A DNA stretch of 64,000 bases from Parabacteroides sp. PF5-9. Lineage in GTDB: Bacteria; Bacteroidota; Bacteroidia; Bacteroidales; Tannerellaceae. Location of the stretch: positions 1 through 64,000 of the forward strand of contig NZ_JARXWG010000002.1 of assembly GCF_029893105.1 (NCBI RefSeq), read 5' to 3'. The notes under the pieces are model-generated. The model did not search any database, was not told where the DNA came from, and saw only the letters and a list, made by a program, of their open reading frames with translations. Positions 18,159 through 26,721 of the stretch are shown piece by piece (position 1 is the first letter of the stretch; the number at the start of each line of letters is the position of its first letter). A program made the translations under genes and the position numbers.

Positions 18159-19115
18159 ATGAACAGGATATGCACTCTTTTCAAGATAAAATACCCTATT
18201 ATTCAAGGAGGAATGGTTTGGTGTAGCGGTTGGCGACTGGCATCCGCAGTAAGTAATGCCGGAGGTTTGGGACTTCTGGGAGCAGGTTCGATGCATCCTG
18301 AGACCCTGAGAGAACATATACAAAAGTGTAAATCAGCTACCAACAAGCCTTTTGGTGTAAATGTGCCATTAATGTATCCGGATATAGATCAATTGATGCA
18401 GATTATCGTCGAAGAAAAAGTACCGATCATCTTTACATCAGCAGGAAATCCAAAGACATGGACTTCTTATTTAAAATCAAACGGTATATCTGTTGCACAC
18501 GTAGTTAGTAGTTCCAAATTCGCATCAAAATGTGAAGAGGCCGGTGTCGATGCAATAGTAGCTGAAGGTTTTGAGGCGGGGGGGCATAACGGTAGAGAAG
18601 AAACAACAACTTTGTGTCTGATTCCTGCAGTGCGTCGTGTAACGACTCTTCCTTTATTAGCTGCCGGAGGTATTGGTACGGGTGAAGCGATCATGGCTGC
18701 TATGGCGTTAGGTGCTGACGGTGTACAGATAGGAACGCGCTTTGCTCTATCCGAAGAGAGTTCGGCACATCTTAACTTCAAGCAACTGGCTTTGAATTTG
18801 AATGAAGGTGACACCAAATTATTATTAAAAAAACTATCTCCTACCCGATTGATAAATAGCAAGTTTTCAACTTTAATTGAAGAGGCCGAATCTCGTGGCG
18901 CTTCTACTGAGGAATTGCGGGAATTATTAGGTCGCGGTCGTGCCAAAAAAGGTATTTTTGAAGGAAATCTGGAGGAAGGAGAACTGGAAATAGGACAGGT
19001 TTCCTCTCTTTTCCGCAAAATAGAGTCGGTTGATGAGATTATGCGGGATTTAATCGAAGGATATCATTTAATCCGGCAAAAGATACAGGACGATCGTCTA
19101 TTTCCTCCGGCCTGA
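18159..19115 (+). CDS. FMN-dependent nitronate monooxygenase / FabK-like enoyl-ACP reductase
   Basis: A 318-residue cytosolic TIM-barrel flavoprotein of the NMO/2-nitropropane dioxygenase family, which also includes FabK. Visible are YPIIQGGMVWCSGWRLASAVSNAGGLGLLGAG (1-44), the GFEAGGHNGR loop and the FMN phosphate-binding AAGGIGTGEAIMAAMALGADGVQIGTRF. The sequence resembles FabK more than classical NMO around EAGGH, so fatty-acid synthesis (enoyl reduction) is possible; no fab genes are nearby to support it. It converges on the DUF5009 gene with a 2-base gap. Confidence 0.82.
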   Translation: MNRICTLFKIKYPIIQGGMVWCSGWRLASAVSNAGGLGLLGAGSMHPETLREHIQKCKSATNKPFGVNVPLMYPDIDQLMQIIVEEKVPIIFTSAGNPKTWTSYLKSNGISVAHVVSSSKFASKCEEAGVDAIVAEGFEAGGHNGREETTTLCLIPAVRRVTTLPLLAAGGIGTGEAIMAAMALGADGVQIGTRFALSEESSAHLNFKQLALNLNEGDTKLLLKKLSPTRLINSKFSTLIEEAESRGASTEELRELLGRGRAKKGIFEGNLEEGELEIGQVSSLFRKIESVDEIMRDLIEGYHLIRQKIQDDRLFPPA

Positions 19116-19117
19116 TA

Positions 19118-20314
19118 TTATATTTTTAGACGAATCCTCATTTTCATCAATATCCAGGCTATCCCAATGATCAGTAATGAGAAAACGAATGACTTGGCTA
19201 GTCCCGGTATGCCGGACTGAAGCCAGTCGGGATATTGTATATCCAATAATTCCTGAACACTATACCACGCATAAGGGATAATATAACAGGTTAATGTGAC
19301 TGTTCCCGCCGGTTTGATAAGATTAAACCAGTGACTTCTTCCTTTCACATCTGTCAGGTGATAGACGAATGCAAAAAGCGGAAAAAACAGGGCACAACAA
19401 TAGAACAGCCAGGTTGGGGTTGCCTGTATCTTGGATATAATCCAATACTGATGTGCATAGATTGCTGCCGCCAGCATAACAATACCGATACAACTCATAA
19501 TCAGATAAAAACGTCTCGGATTATACCTGTCGGCAAATCGCTGCATCAATAAAGATGCCCATATACCCGCCATACCAAAGGTATGGAGAGTAGCTTCGCT
19601 GGGTATATATGATGTAAATTTCCATTGATCAAATGTGCCTGTTTCGGAGAGAATGGAGCATCCGATCAAAACGATCAACATAAGTGTATTCAAAAAGAGA
19701 TTTTTCTGTGTAAACAAATAAATAACGGCACAGACCAGATAAGTCCAACCAATCAATCCCAAAATCCCCCACCATTGCGGTGAAAACAACATACCGTTTC
19801 TCCCTTTATAAATATAGAACAGATAAACCAGGATCGCTATTCCGATCATTTTCATAACCAAAATCAAGTATTTTTTCCAACCTTTTACCGAAGGGTATAC
19901 ACTCCAGACAAGAAAAAATCCCAATACCATCAATAGCGAAAAGTAAGGCATAGACATCCCTGTAGCCAACGGATCGATTGTATCCCTGTTTACCGTAAAC
20001 ACTCCCATCACCAATAATGCGATTGTTCGTGCAAGTATATGTGCTCCGACCTGTGGGTAAGTATCGCCTTTCTTCAATCTGTTTTCAATGGCAAATGGGA
20101 TAGCCATACCCATCGCAAATAGAAAACCGGGAAATATCGTATCGGAAAAACCGAGCATATCTTCATTGGCGGTAGCATGCAGTAACCAGTGAGGGATATT
20201 TTTCAATCCGGGGATATCATTGACAAAAAGCATCAGGAACATCGTTAGAGCCCGAAAGATATCCAATGCTTCTATCCGACCTGACCTATTGGAGCGCATG
20301 TATGTGGTTCGCAT
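19118..20314 (-). CDS. DUF5009 / HGSNAT-like membrane acyltransferase
   Basis: A 398-residue integral membrane protein with about 11 hydrophobic segments. The N-terminus RIEALDIFRALTMFLMLFVNDIPGL and MLGFSDTIFPGFLFAMGMAIPFAIENRL match the heparan-alpha-glucosaminide N-acetyltransferase/DUF5009 group, which acetylates terminal glucosamine across a membrane. That activity is inferred from the family. A second ATG at 20299 removes five residues. It lies downstream of a glucosamine-phosphate-deaminase-like fusion gene on the same strand, separated by a hairpin, which hints at an amino-sugar theme. Confidence 0.8.
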   Translation of the reverse strand: MRTTYMRSNRSGRIEALDIFRALTMFLMLFVNDIPGLKNIPHWLLHATANEDMLGFSDTIFPGFLFAMGMAIPFAIENRLKKGDTYPQVGAHILARTIALLVMGVFTVNRDTIDPLATGMSMPYFSLLMVLGFFLVWSVYPSVKGWKKYLILVMKMIGIAILVYLFYIYKGRNGMLFSPQWWGILGLIGWTYLVCAVIYLFTQKNLFLNTLMLIVLIGCSILSETGTFDQWKFTSYIPSEATLHTFGMAGIWASLLMQRFADRYNPRRFYLIMSCIGIVMLAAAIYAHQYWIISKIQATPTWLFYCCALFFPLFAFVYHLTDVKGRSHWFNLIKPAGTVTLTCYIIPYAWYSVQELLDIQYPDWLQSGIPGLAKSFVFSLLIIGIAWILMKMRIRLKI

Positions 20315-20338
20315 GTGAAATTGTGTTTAACGATTGTA

Positions 20339-20360
20339 CCCCAGGTTTTTATACCTGGGG
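20339..20360 (-). terminator. Hairpin between the NagB-PIG-L and DUF5009 genes
   Basis: A 7-bp GC-rich stem (CCCCAGG at 20339-20345, CCTGGGG at 20354-20360) with an AT loop. It lacks a good T-run on the minus strand, so it may be an attenuator or a processing site rather than a full terminator. Confidence 0.45.
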
Positions 20361-20372
20361 TTATTTATCTGT

Positions 20373-22364
20373 TTATCTGATCGGAATATACTGGACAAAA
20401 GCTTCTATGGCTTCATAAGAGGCTAATCCCAGTTCTTTATACAATTCGGCAGTCGCCCTGTTTCTGTCTTCGGCGCGTTGCCAGAATAAACGTTCATCGT
20501 CACCAAGGAAAGGAGCACTTTCCATCTGTGATTGATGTTTAAGGATGGCATTTCGTTTCAGGCGCAATTCTTCCGGACTGATCGGCACAGCCATTTCGAT
20601 ATGGTCCATTTCCCATTCGGCCCATGCTCCGCGATACATCCATACCCGGCAGTTTTTCATCCACGCTTCGTCTTTTATCATATCTATAGCAGCCAAGATA
20701 GCATCCAGGCAGACTTTATGTGTGCCATGAGGGTCAGCCAGGTCGCCGGCCACAAACATCTGATCCGGTTTTATTTCATTCAACAGATCAAGGATAATAG
20801 CTATATCCGCTTTGGACAAAGGCTTTTTTTGCACCATGCCTGTTTCATAAAACGGCAAATCGAGGAAGCGAATATGATCTTCTTTTGTGATACCGGCATA
20901 TCTTGCTCCGTGCCGTGCCTCTTCCCGACGGATTGTACCTTTCATAAACAGTACATCCTGACGCTCGGGCTGACCGTCATCTATTTTATCAAACCGCAGA
21001 TATTGAATAATCTCTTCTGCTTTATTTTTTATACTGTTATCGTTGGGACTGTATCTATCGCTAACATCCCGAAGGTATTCACAATAGCGAACCACCTCTT
21101 CGTCTCCTACCGCAATATTCCCGGATGTCTGATAGGCCACATATACATCATGATGTTGATCGCATAACCGGCGGAATGTTCCTCCCATTGAGATCACATC
21201 ATCATCCGGATGCGGACTGAAGACAATCACTTTTTTGGGATAAGGCGTTGCACGTTCCGGACGATTGGAGTCGTCTGCATTCGGCTTTCCTCCCGGCCAT
21301 CCGGTGATTGTATGTTGTATATCGTTGAATATTTTGATATTCACATTATAAGCAGAGCCATAAAGAGCCAATAACTCACCCAGACCATGTTCGCTGTAAT
21401 CTTTGTTGGTCAACTTCAAGATCGGTTTACCTGTTAGTTGACAAAGCCACACGATAGCTCTTCGAATCAGTTTATTATCCCATTCGCAACTGGTCACCAA
21501 CCAGGGGTGGCTGATACGTGTCAGTTCATAACCGGCCGACAAATCAATAACGACGCTGGCATTCGGGTGATTCTGCAGGAAGGAGGAAGGGATTTGATCA
21601 GATACTTTATCTTCAACCGTCTTATAAATAATATTCGCTTTACTTTCCCCCCAAGCCATCAGAATCACCTGGCGGGCTTTCATCATCGTGGAGATACCCA
21701 TGGCAATAACACCAGCCGGAACACTGTCGACAGAAGGGAAAGTGCGTGAAGCCTCTTTGCGTGCAGCACCTTCCAGCAGAACCAGACGTGTACGGGATGA
21801 AATGGTAGTCCCTGCCGCATTAAACATGATATTACTGGTCTCTCCCACTCCCATCAGCATAACGTCTATCCCTCCTACTCTGTCGATCATCTCTTCGTAT
21901 TGGATACAGAAATCCAAAATCGTATCTTTCGGCATAAATCCGTCAGGGGCATATATATTTTCGGGATGGATATCGATATGATCTAAAAATTCACTTTTCA
22001 GTTGGGCTAAATTCCCGGAAGAAATGATGGTCAGTGGGTAAAATTCATACTCAACAAACACAATCACATTGCTAAAACTGAGCGCTTCTTCTTTGTGCAT
22101 CCGGATAAGTTCCTGATACACATCGAGCGGAGAACGCCCTCCCGGCAGAGCCATCACAAATTTTTGTCCGGCTTCCTGCTTTTTCCGAATCTGTTTGGCA
22201 ATACCCTCTGCAATCGCATTGGAGCCTTCATGAATCGATTCGTAAATAGATGTCGGAATTTTTTCAAGTCGTGTTAAAACAGAATGTTCAAATGCATTTT
22301 CAGGACGATAATACCTCACAGGTATACGTGTCAACGTAATTTGTGAACTAAGGTTCGTTTTCAT
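20373..22364 (-). CDS. NagB-like/PIG-L deacetylase fusion protein
   Basis: A 663-residue cytosolic fusion: an N-terminal glucosamine-6-phosphate deaminase/isomerase-like domain (about 40-290) and a C-terminal PIG-L (LmbE-type) zinc deacetylase domain (about 375-640) with SPHPDDDVISMGG. Such fusions are usually annotated nagB in Bacteroidetes. The NagB half keeps the sugar-phosphate loop (ALPGGRSPL, about 72-80) but not the catalytic residues. E. coli D72 corresponds to Y106 (FVEYEF), and the D141-x-H143...E148 group corresponds to T176, N178 and A183 (GVGETSNIMFNAAG). The PIG-L part looks intact. It probably deacetylates an N-acetylglucosamine derivative, with the first half in a binding or regulatory role. 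TATCTTTG at 22401-22408 on the minus strand is the likely -7 element. Confidence 0.87.
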   Translation of the reverse strand: MKTNLSSQITLTRIPVRYYRPENAFEHSVLTRLEKIPTSIYESIHEGSNAIAEGIAKQIRKKQEAGQKFVMALPGGRSPLDVYQELIRMHKEEALSFSNVIVFVEYEFYPLTIISSGNLAQLKSEFLDHIDIHPENIYAPDGFMPKDTILDFCIQYEEMIDRVGGIDVMLMGVGETSNIMFNAAGTTISSRTRLVLLEGAARKEASRTFPSVDSVPAGVIAMGISTMMKARQVILMAWGESKANIIYKTVEDKVSDQIPSSFLQNHPNASVVIDLSAGYELTRISHPWLVTSCEWDNKLIRRAIVWLCQLTGKPILKLTNKDYSEHGLGELLALYGSAYNVNIKIFNDIQHTITGWPGGKPNADDSNRPERATPYPKKVIVFSPHPDDDVISMGGTFRRLCDQHHDVYVAYQTSGNIAVGDEEVVRYCEYLRDVSDRYSPNDNSIKNKAEEIIQYLRFDKIDDGQPERQDVLFMKGTIRREEARHGARYAGITKEDHIRFLDLPFYETGMVQKKPLSKADIAIILDLLNEIKPDQMFVAGDLADPHGTHKVCLDAILAAIDMIKDEAWMKNCRVWMYRGAWAEWEMDHIEMAVPISPEELRLKRNAILKHQSQMESAPFLGDDERLFWQRAEDRNRATAELYKELGLASYEAIEAFVQYIPIR

Positions 22365-22423
22365 TTCTTTCGTTTTTTATAGTATTTCAAATCAGTGTAG
22401 CAAAGATACATAATTCTGTTGAT

Positions 22424-24379
22424 CTATGATTCTTTGTTTACAAAACAATCCAACTCCATTGTCAGTTCAGTCCACTGATCCATCACGGCGGATAATTTCT
22501 CTTTTAATTCGGAATATTGGGCATATAGTGACGGATCGGCCGCCCCTTCGGGGGTTGCCAGTTGCACTTCAACAGAAGCGATATTCAGTTCAAGTTGATT
22601 TATTCTTTCTTCTACATCGGCGATCGCTTTTTCTATTTTTTTTATGACCCGGTTTTGCTCTTTTCGGGCTTCATACGACAACTTGTTTTGTGATTGAGCC
22701 AATGTCTCTTCCTCTATCACATTCGATAAAGAGGGATTCTTGGGAATACTACGTTCTAATTCACGCAGGTTATCCATTTTTTTCCGTTCCAGAAACTCAT
22801 AGATCCCTCCCAGATGTTCAATCACCCGTTGATTACCGAATTCATAGACTTTATCGACCAACCCGTCCAGAAATTCACGGTCGTGCGATACCAGGATAAC
22901 CGTTCCGTCAAATTCACGCAACGCATTTTTCAATACATCTTTGGAACGCATATCCAAATGGTTGGTCGGTTCGTCCAGAATAAGCAGATTAACCGGTTCC
23001 AATAATAAACGTATCATAGCTAACCGGCTGCGTTCGCCTCCGGAGAGTACTTTCACTTTCTTATCCGAAGCCTCTCCTCCAAACATAAACGCACCCAGAA
23101 TGTCTCGTATCTTTGTGCGGATATCTCCCTGAGCCACATAATCGATGGTATCGAATACCGTGAGATTTTCGTCCAACAACTGCGCCTGGTTTTGAGCGAA
23201 ATAACCGATTTTCACGTTGTGGCCTAACTGGAGTTTCCCGGTGTATTCAATCTCATCCATAATACATTTGACCAAAGTGGTTTTCCCTTCACCGTTTTTT
23301 CCGACGAAAGCGACTTTATCTCCCCGGTTAATTGTGAGGGTCACCTGATCAAATACGATATGATTATCATACTTTTTTCCTACATTTTCGGCAATAACCG
23401 GATAGGAACCGGATCGCGGGGCCGGCGGGAATTTCAGACTTAACTTAGCGTTGTCGACATCATCAATTTCAATCCGTTCAACTTTATCCAGCTGTTTGAT
23501 GCGCGATTGCACCTGTACAGCTTTAGTCGCCTTATACCGGAAACGTTCAATAAACGCTTCGGTATCTGCTAATTTCTTTTGCTGGTTTTCATAGGCTCTT
23601 AATTGTTGTTCGCGTCGCTCCTGCCGTAAAACCACATAATCGGAATATTTGACCTTATAATCATAGATCTTACCCAGTTCGATCTCAATCGTCCGGAAAG
23701 TCGTATTATCAATAAATGCCCGGTCGTGTGAAACCAATATGACGGCATTTGCCCGGGTAGCGATAAAGTTCTCCAACCACTGAATAGATTCGATATCCAG
23801 ATGATTGGTCGGCTCATCCAGTAAAAGAACATCCGGTTGACGTAATAACAGTTTGGCTAACTCGATACGCATCCGCCACCCTCCGCTGAATTCGGAAGTA
23901 GGACGTCTAAAATCATCCCGTTTGAATCCCAGTCCAAGCAGTGTTCGTTCCAGTTCCGCCTGGTAATTATTCCCTCCCATCATCTGAAACTGCTCAGACA
24001 GATGAGTGACCCGGTCGATGATTTTCTGGTAAGCTTCCGATTCATAGTCTGTCCGCTGAGCAAGTTCTTCATTCAACTGATTCATCTCTTTCTCCATCTG
24101 ATGAATATGTTCGAAAGCCATTTCAGCCTCTTCATAGACCGTTCGACTATTGACAAGGCTCATTTGCTGGGGAAGATACCCGATGGTAATATCTTTGGGG
24201 ATACTGATATTTCCGGAAGTAGGTAGTTGCAAGCCGGCAAAAATTTTAAGCATAGTCGACTTACCTGCCCCATTTTTACCCACTAAAGCCACCCGGTCTT
24301 TTTTATTCAACACAAATGAGACATCATCAAACAGAGTAAAACCTCCAAATTCAACTGTTAATCCTTCAACCGAAATCAT
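22424..24379 (-). CDS. ABC-F family ATPase
   Basis: A 651-residue soluble protein with two ABC domains and no membrane segments, of the ABC-F class acting on ribosomes. Domain one has GKNGAGKST (about 35-43), SGGWRMRIELAKLL and LLLDEPTNHLD. A linker rich in charged residues (about 235-310, P-site tRNA interaction motif region) precedes domain two with GKNGEGKTT, LSGGERSRLAMIRLL and LILDEPTNHLD. A C-terminal coiled coil (about 560-640) is like that of Uup. It is closest in layout to Uup/YheS types; antibiotic-resistance function is not suggested. TATCTTTG on the minus strand (24401-24408) is the promoter element; array B lies further upstream. Confidence 0.92.
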   Translation of the reverse strand: MISVEGLTVEFGGFTLFDDVSFVLNKKDRVALVGKNGAGKSTMLKIFAGLQLPTSGNISIPKDITIGYLPQQMSLVNSRTVYEEAEMAFEHIHQMEKEMNQLNEELAQRTDYESEAYQKIIDRVTHLSEQFQMMGGNNYQAELERTLLGLGFKRDDFRRPTSEFSGGWRMRIELAKLLLRQPDVLLLDEPTNHLDIESIQWLENFIATRANAVILVSHDRAFIDNTTFRTIEIELGKIYDYKVKYSDYVVLRQERREQQLRAYENQQKKLADTEAFIERFRYKATKAVQVQSRIKQLDKVERIEIDDVDNAKLSLKFPPAPRSGSYPVIAENVGKKYDNHIVFDQVTLTINRGDKVAFVGKNGEGKTTLVKCIMDEIEYTGKLQLGHNVKIGYFAQNQAQLLDENLTVFDTIDYVAQGDIRTKIRDILGAFMFGGEASDKKVKVLSGGERSRLAMIRLLLEPVNLLILDEPTNHLDMRSKDVLKNALREFDGTVILVSHDREFLDGLVDKVYEFGNQRVIEHLGGIYEFLERKKMDNLRELERSIPKNPSLSNVIEEETLAQSQNKLSYEARKEQNRVIKKIEKAIADVEERINQLELNIASVEVQLATPEGAADPSLYAQYSELKEKLSAVMDQWTELTMELDCFVNKES

Positions 24380-24526
24380 TTTCTTATCTATTTATGGGCA
24401 CAAAGATAAGAAATGTAGGAGGATTCGTAAAATTCGTTTTTTTACTGCCCGTGACTCTTATCTGTTTTATTCAAATTCATTCGTTTATTGAAGCTTATAC
24501 CTTCTCTTTTTGGCTTCGTAAGTTAA

Positions 24527-24614
24527 TCGTCTACCAATTGGAGCCCGATCGTCTACCAGTTGGATCACTTTCGTCTACCAACTGTGTCACTATCGTCTAC
24601 CAATTGGTAGACGA
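24527..24614. repeat. Array B: four tandem 22-bp palindromic units
   Basis: Four exact 22-base units at 24527, 24549, 24571 and 24593. The last is a perfect palindrome (half-site TCGTCTACCAA plus its mirror). The other three keep the left half (TCGTCTACCA) but have decayed right halves. The array is bracketed by TTAA on both sides. Period and outer half-site core (CGTCTA) match array A, but the inner bases differ. The 24380-24680 gap contains only this array and the upstream ABC-F promoter. Confidence 0.85.
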
Positions 24615-24680
24615 TTAATTTTTTAGGAAAAAACAGTTAGTGGTTCATTAAAAAACGGGGAAGAGTTCTAAAAGAAAAGA

Positions 24681-25064
24681 TCAGGAGATGTGAAAGCTTT
24701 TACGGGCTACCTCTTTCCCTTTATACAAAACGGAAAGTATCCACTCTCCGCGTTTATTTTCAATGGGTTCCCAGACTGTGTCACCGAGGAAAAAGAGAAA
24801 ATCATTGCTGTTCACAAAATAAACGCCTTCAAAAGGAGGAGTGATTTCCCCTTTTTCGTCCGGAAAAGGAGGATGATCGATGCGAAAATCGAGTGATTCG
24901 CCTTTACCTCCTTTTACAGAAAGAATAAAACCAAACTCTACCCCTATTTCTGCCGGTATATCCAGGGTATGTCTGATAATTTTAGGCAAAGCCTTTGAGG
25001 CTCTATCCCATTGGGTATAGAGGCCATAACTCTTAATTTCGAATGTCGGTTTTATTTTAGGCAT
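24681..25064 (-). CDS. DUF3859 domain protein
   Basis: A 127-residue single-domain protein matching the DUF3859 pattern: FEIKSYGLYTQWDRASKALPKIIRHTLDIPAEIGVEFGFIL, followed by a beta-rich remainder with the central ITPPFEGVYFVNSNDFLFFLGD and the end GEWILSVLYKGKEVARKSFHIS. No signal peptide; predicted all-beta with a helix. Function unknown. TACTTTTG on the minus strand (25076-25083) is a good -7 element, so the gene has its own promoter and diverges from the DUF3332 gene. Confidence 0.8.
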   Translation of the reverse strand: MPKIKPTFEIKSYGLYTQWDRASKALPKIIRHTLDIPAEIGVEFGFILSVKGGKGESLDFRIDHPPFPDEKGEITPPFEGVYFVNSNDFLFFLGDTVWEPIENKRGEWILSVLYKGKEVARKSFHIS

Positions 25065-25181
25065 AATTGTTCATGCAAAAGTACAAATTTCAGGATAATT
25101 GAACTCATTGCTGTCGTTCACTAAATTTTAAATAAAAGTTTTTATCTTCGTACCGATTAATGTAACTAAATAATTAAAATC

Positions 25182-25733
25182 ATGAAAAAAAGAAGTTTTA
25201 CTTTGTTACTATCAGCAACTGTAGCTTGCAGTGTTCTGTTCTCTTCTTGTATCGGTTCATTTAACTTATCCAACAAACTTTTATCGTGGAACAAAAACAT
25301 TGACGGTAAATTTGTGAATGAGTTGGTTTTTCTTGCTTTCTGGATCGTTCCGGTTTATGAAATTGCCATGTTAGCCGATGTTTTGGTGTTGAACTCAATT
25401 GAATTCTGGACAGGTGATAACCCGGTTGCAGATGCTGGTAGTACGCAAACAATTAATACTGAAAATGGTATATATACTGTAGAAACAAAAACAGACGGAT
25501 ATCATATTCAGAAAAATGGTGAAGAAAAAAGTATCGACCTTGTTTTTGATAAATCCGACAAAAGTTGGAGTGTAGAAGCTGATGGTGAAAGCAGTAAATT
25601 GCTTCGTTTTGAAGATGATGACAAAGTGGTTATGTATTTACCTGATGGTGGTGAAATGAACGTAGAACTAAGCCAGGCAGGTGTACTTGCATTCCGTCAG
25701 GCTGTTCAAAGTGCTTTTTATGCAGCGAAATAA
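25182..25733 (+). CDS. DUF3332 lipoprotein
   Basis: A 183-residue lipoprotein. The signal peptide ends VLFSSC (Cys at 23), followed by the DUF3332 hallmark: a short segment, then a hydrophobic NELVFLAFWIVPVYEIAMLADVLVLNSIEFWTGDNP membrane-like stretch (about 48-83), then a soluble beta-rich C-terminus with KTDGYHIQKNGEEKSIDL. Function is unknown; the fold suggests envelope location. A strong terminator follows. Confidence 0.85.
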   Translation: MKKRSFTLLLSATVACSVLFSSCIGSFNLSNKLLSWNKNIDGKFVNELVFLAFWIVPVYEIAMLADVLVLNSIEFWTGDNPVADAGSTQTINTENGIYTVETKTDGYHIQKNGEEKSIDLVFDKSDKSWSVEADGESSKLLRFEDDDKVVMYLPDGGEMNVELSQAGVLAFRQAVQSAFYAAK

Positions 25734-25755
25734 ATCGCTCTAAATAGGATAAAAG

Positions 25756-25789
25756 AAAAAGCAGACTTATCATAAGTCTGCTTTTTTTT
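25756..25789 (+). terminator. Terminator of the DUF3332 gene
   Basis: A near-perfect inverted repeat (AAAAAGCAGACTTAT at 25756-25770 with its complement at 25772-25786) ending in eight T. Confidence 0.88.
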
Positions 25790-25871
25790 ATGTTTTAACA
25801 TTAAGAGAATGATAGACTTCAAATCGAAGGATATGTGAAGATGTAAAATATAGTGACCAATGCTATCTGGG

Positions 25872-26023
25872 CTCCTCTCCTGGCCAGGAGAGGGGAACCG
25901 CCGCTTGCGGGGGTGGAGAGGTTGTGTTTTAAAGTTAAATGTTTATTACTAAAACACTTGCAGTACTCTCAACCACTCCACCGCTGCGGGGCAGCGGTCC
26001 CCCTCGCCTGTCCAGGCAAGGAG
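25872..26023. repeat. GC-rich MITE-like inverted repeat
   Basis: A 152-base GC-rich island in AT-rich surroundings, made of two imperfect inverted arms of about 55-60 bases around an AT-rich centre (about 25927-25960). Both arms carry CTCCT..CCTGG.CAGG.GAGGGG, then a CCGC hairpin block, then GGTGGAG.GGTTG and GTGTTTTA. Each arm holds its own small hairpin (perfect 20-bp palindrome at 25874-25893; CCGCTGC/GCAGCGG at 25981-25997). It has no coding capacity. It resembles a non-autonomous repeat or REP-like element. The remainder of the 25734-26097 gap holds the upstream terminator and nothing else recognised. Confidence 0.75.
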
Positions 26024-26097
26024 CTGAGAATGTCCACTTGCTAATTTTGAAATATTCAAACATTACCCCAACTAAAGATTGTTCGTTATTATTCACC

Positions 26098-26721
26098 TTA
26101 TTTTAAGAGTGGCAATAACTCCTTCTCAAAGATTTCGCGACTAATAATCCGGTAATGTGGTGAATAGTTTTCTTCAAACAACAAACTGTGATGTCCGACA
26201 TATTCACCTCTCTTTAATCGTTCATGAATCTCCTGCTTATCTCTTTCATAATCAGGCAATGACAGGTTCATAGAATGTATGATCGCTTCGATCTGATACC
26301 ATTGCCTCTCCCACTCCGGAACAGTGATTGGTTGAATGCCATTTACACTTCTGACAAAAGCATCAAAGAAAACCGGATATGAGATTTGTCCGGTTTTAAG
26401 CACGGATAGGTTTACCCGTAAAAAATGATGTTGCCAGCCAAGTGGTTCAGTGAGATCTCCGGATATTTCATTGTAGGACGCTAACTCACGTCTCAGATAA
26501 TTTCCGGCAGAAGTGGTATCACTGATAATATGTCCAGGTCCGAATACATCCTGAAAAAAATTCTTATATAAGTCTTTTAACGTAGATTGGGGATAAAGCT
26601 GAAGTTGCCGCGAGACAGACTCACGTACTGCTGTTTCAAAGTCTTTTTCTTCAGTAGCTACGACTGAGATACAGTTGTTAATCATTAGACAAATAAACAG
26701 AATTCTCACGACTCCCTTCAT
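26098..26721 (-). CDS. Exported protein of unknown function
   Basis: A 207-residue protein I do not recognise as a named family. It begins with a signal peptide (VRILFICLMINNCISVVATEE). The mature part is helical with conserved-looking blocks LYKNFFQDVFGPGHIISD, LGWQHHFLRVNLSVL and GHHSLLFEENYSPHYRIISREIF. Its start overlaps the stop of the TlpA-like gene by four bases (ATGA), so it is translationally coupled to it and probably shares the envelope setting. It is the last gene of the EFR1-TlpA operon. Confidence 0.7.
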   Translation of the reverse strand: MKGVVRILFICLMINNCISVVATEEKDFETAVRESVSRQLQLYPQSTLKDLYKNFFQDVFGPGHIISDTTSAGNYLRRELASYNEISGDLTEPLGWQHHFLRVNLSVLKTGQISYPVFFDAFVRSVNGIQPITVPEWERQWYQIEAIIHSMNLSLPDYERDKQEIHERLKRGEYVGHHSLLFEENYSPHYRIISREIFEKELLPLLK

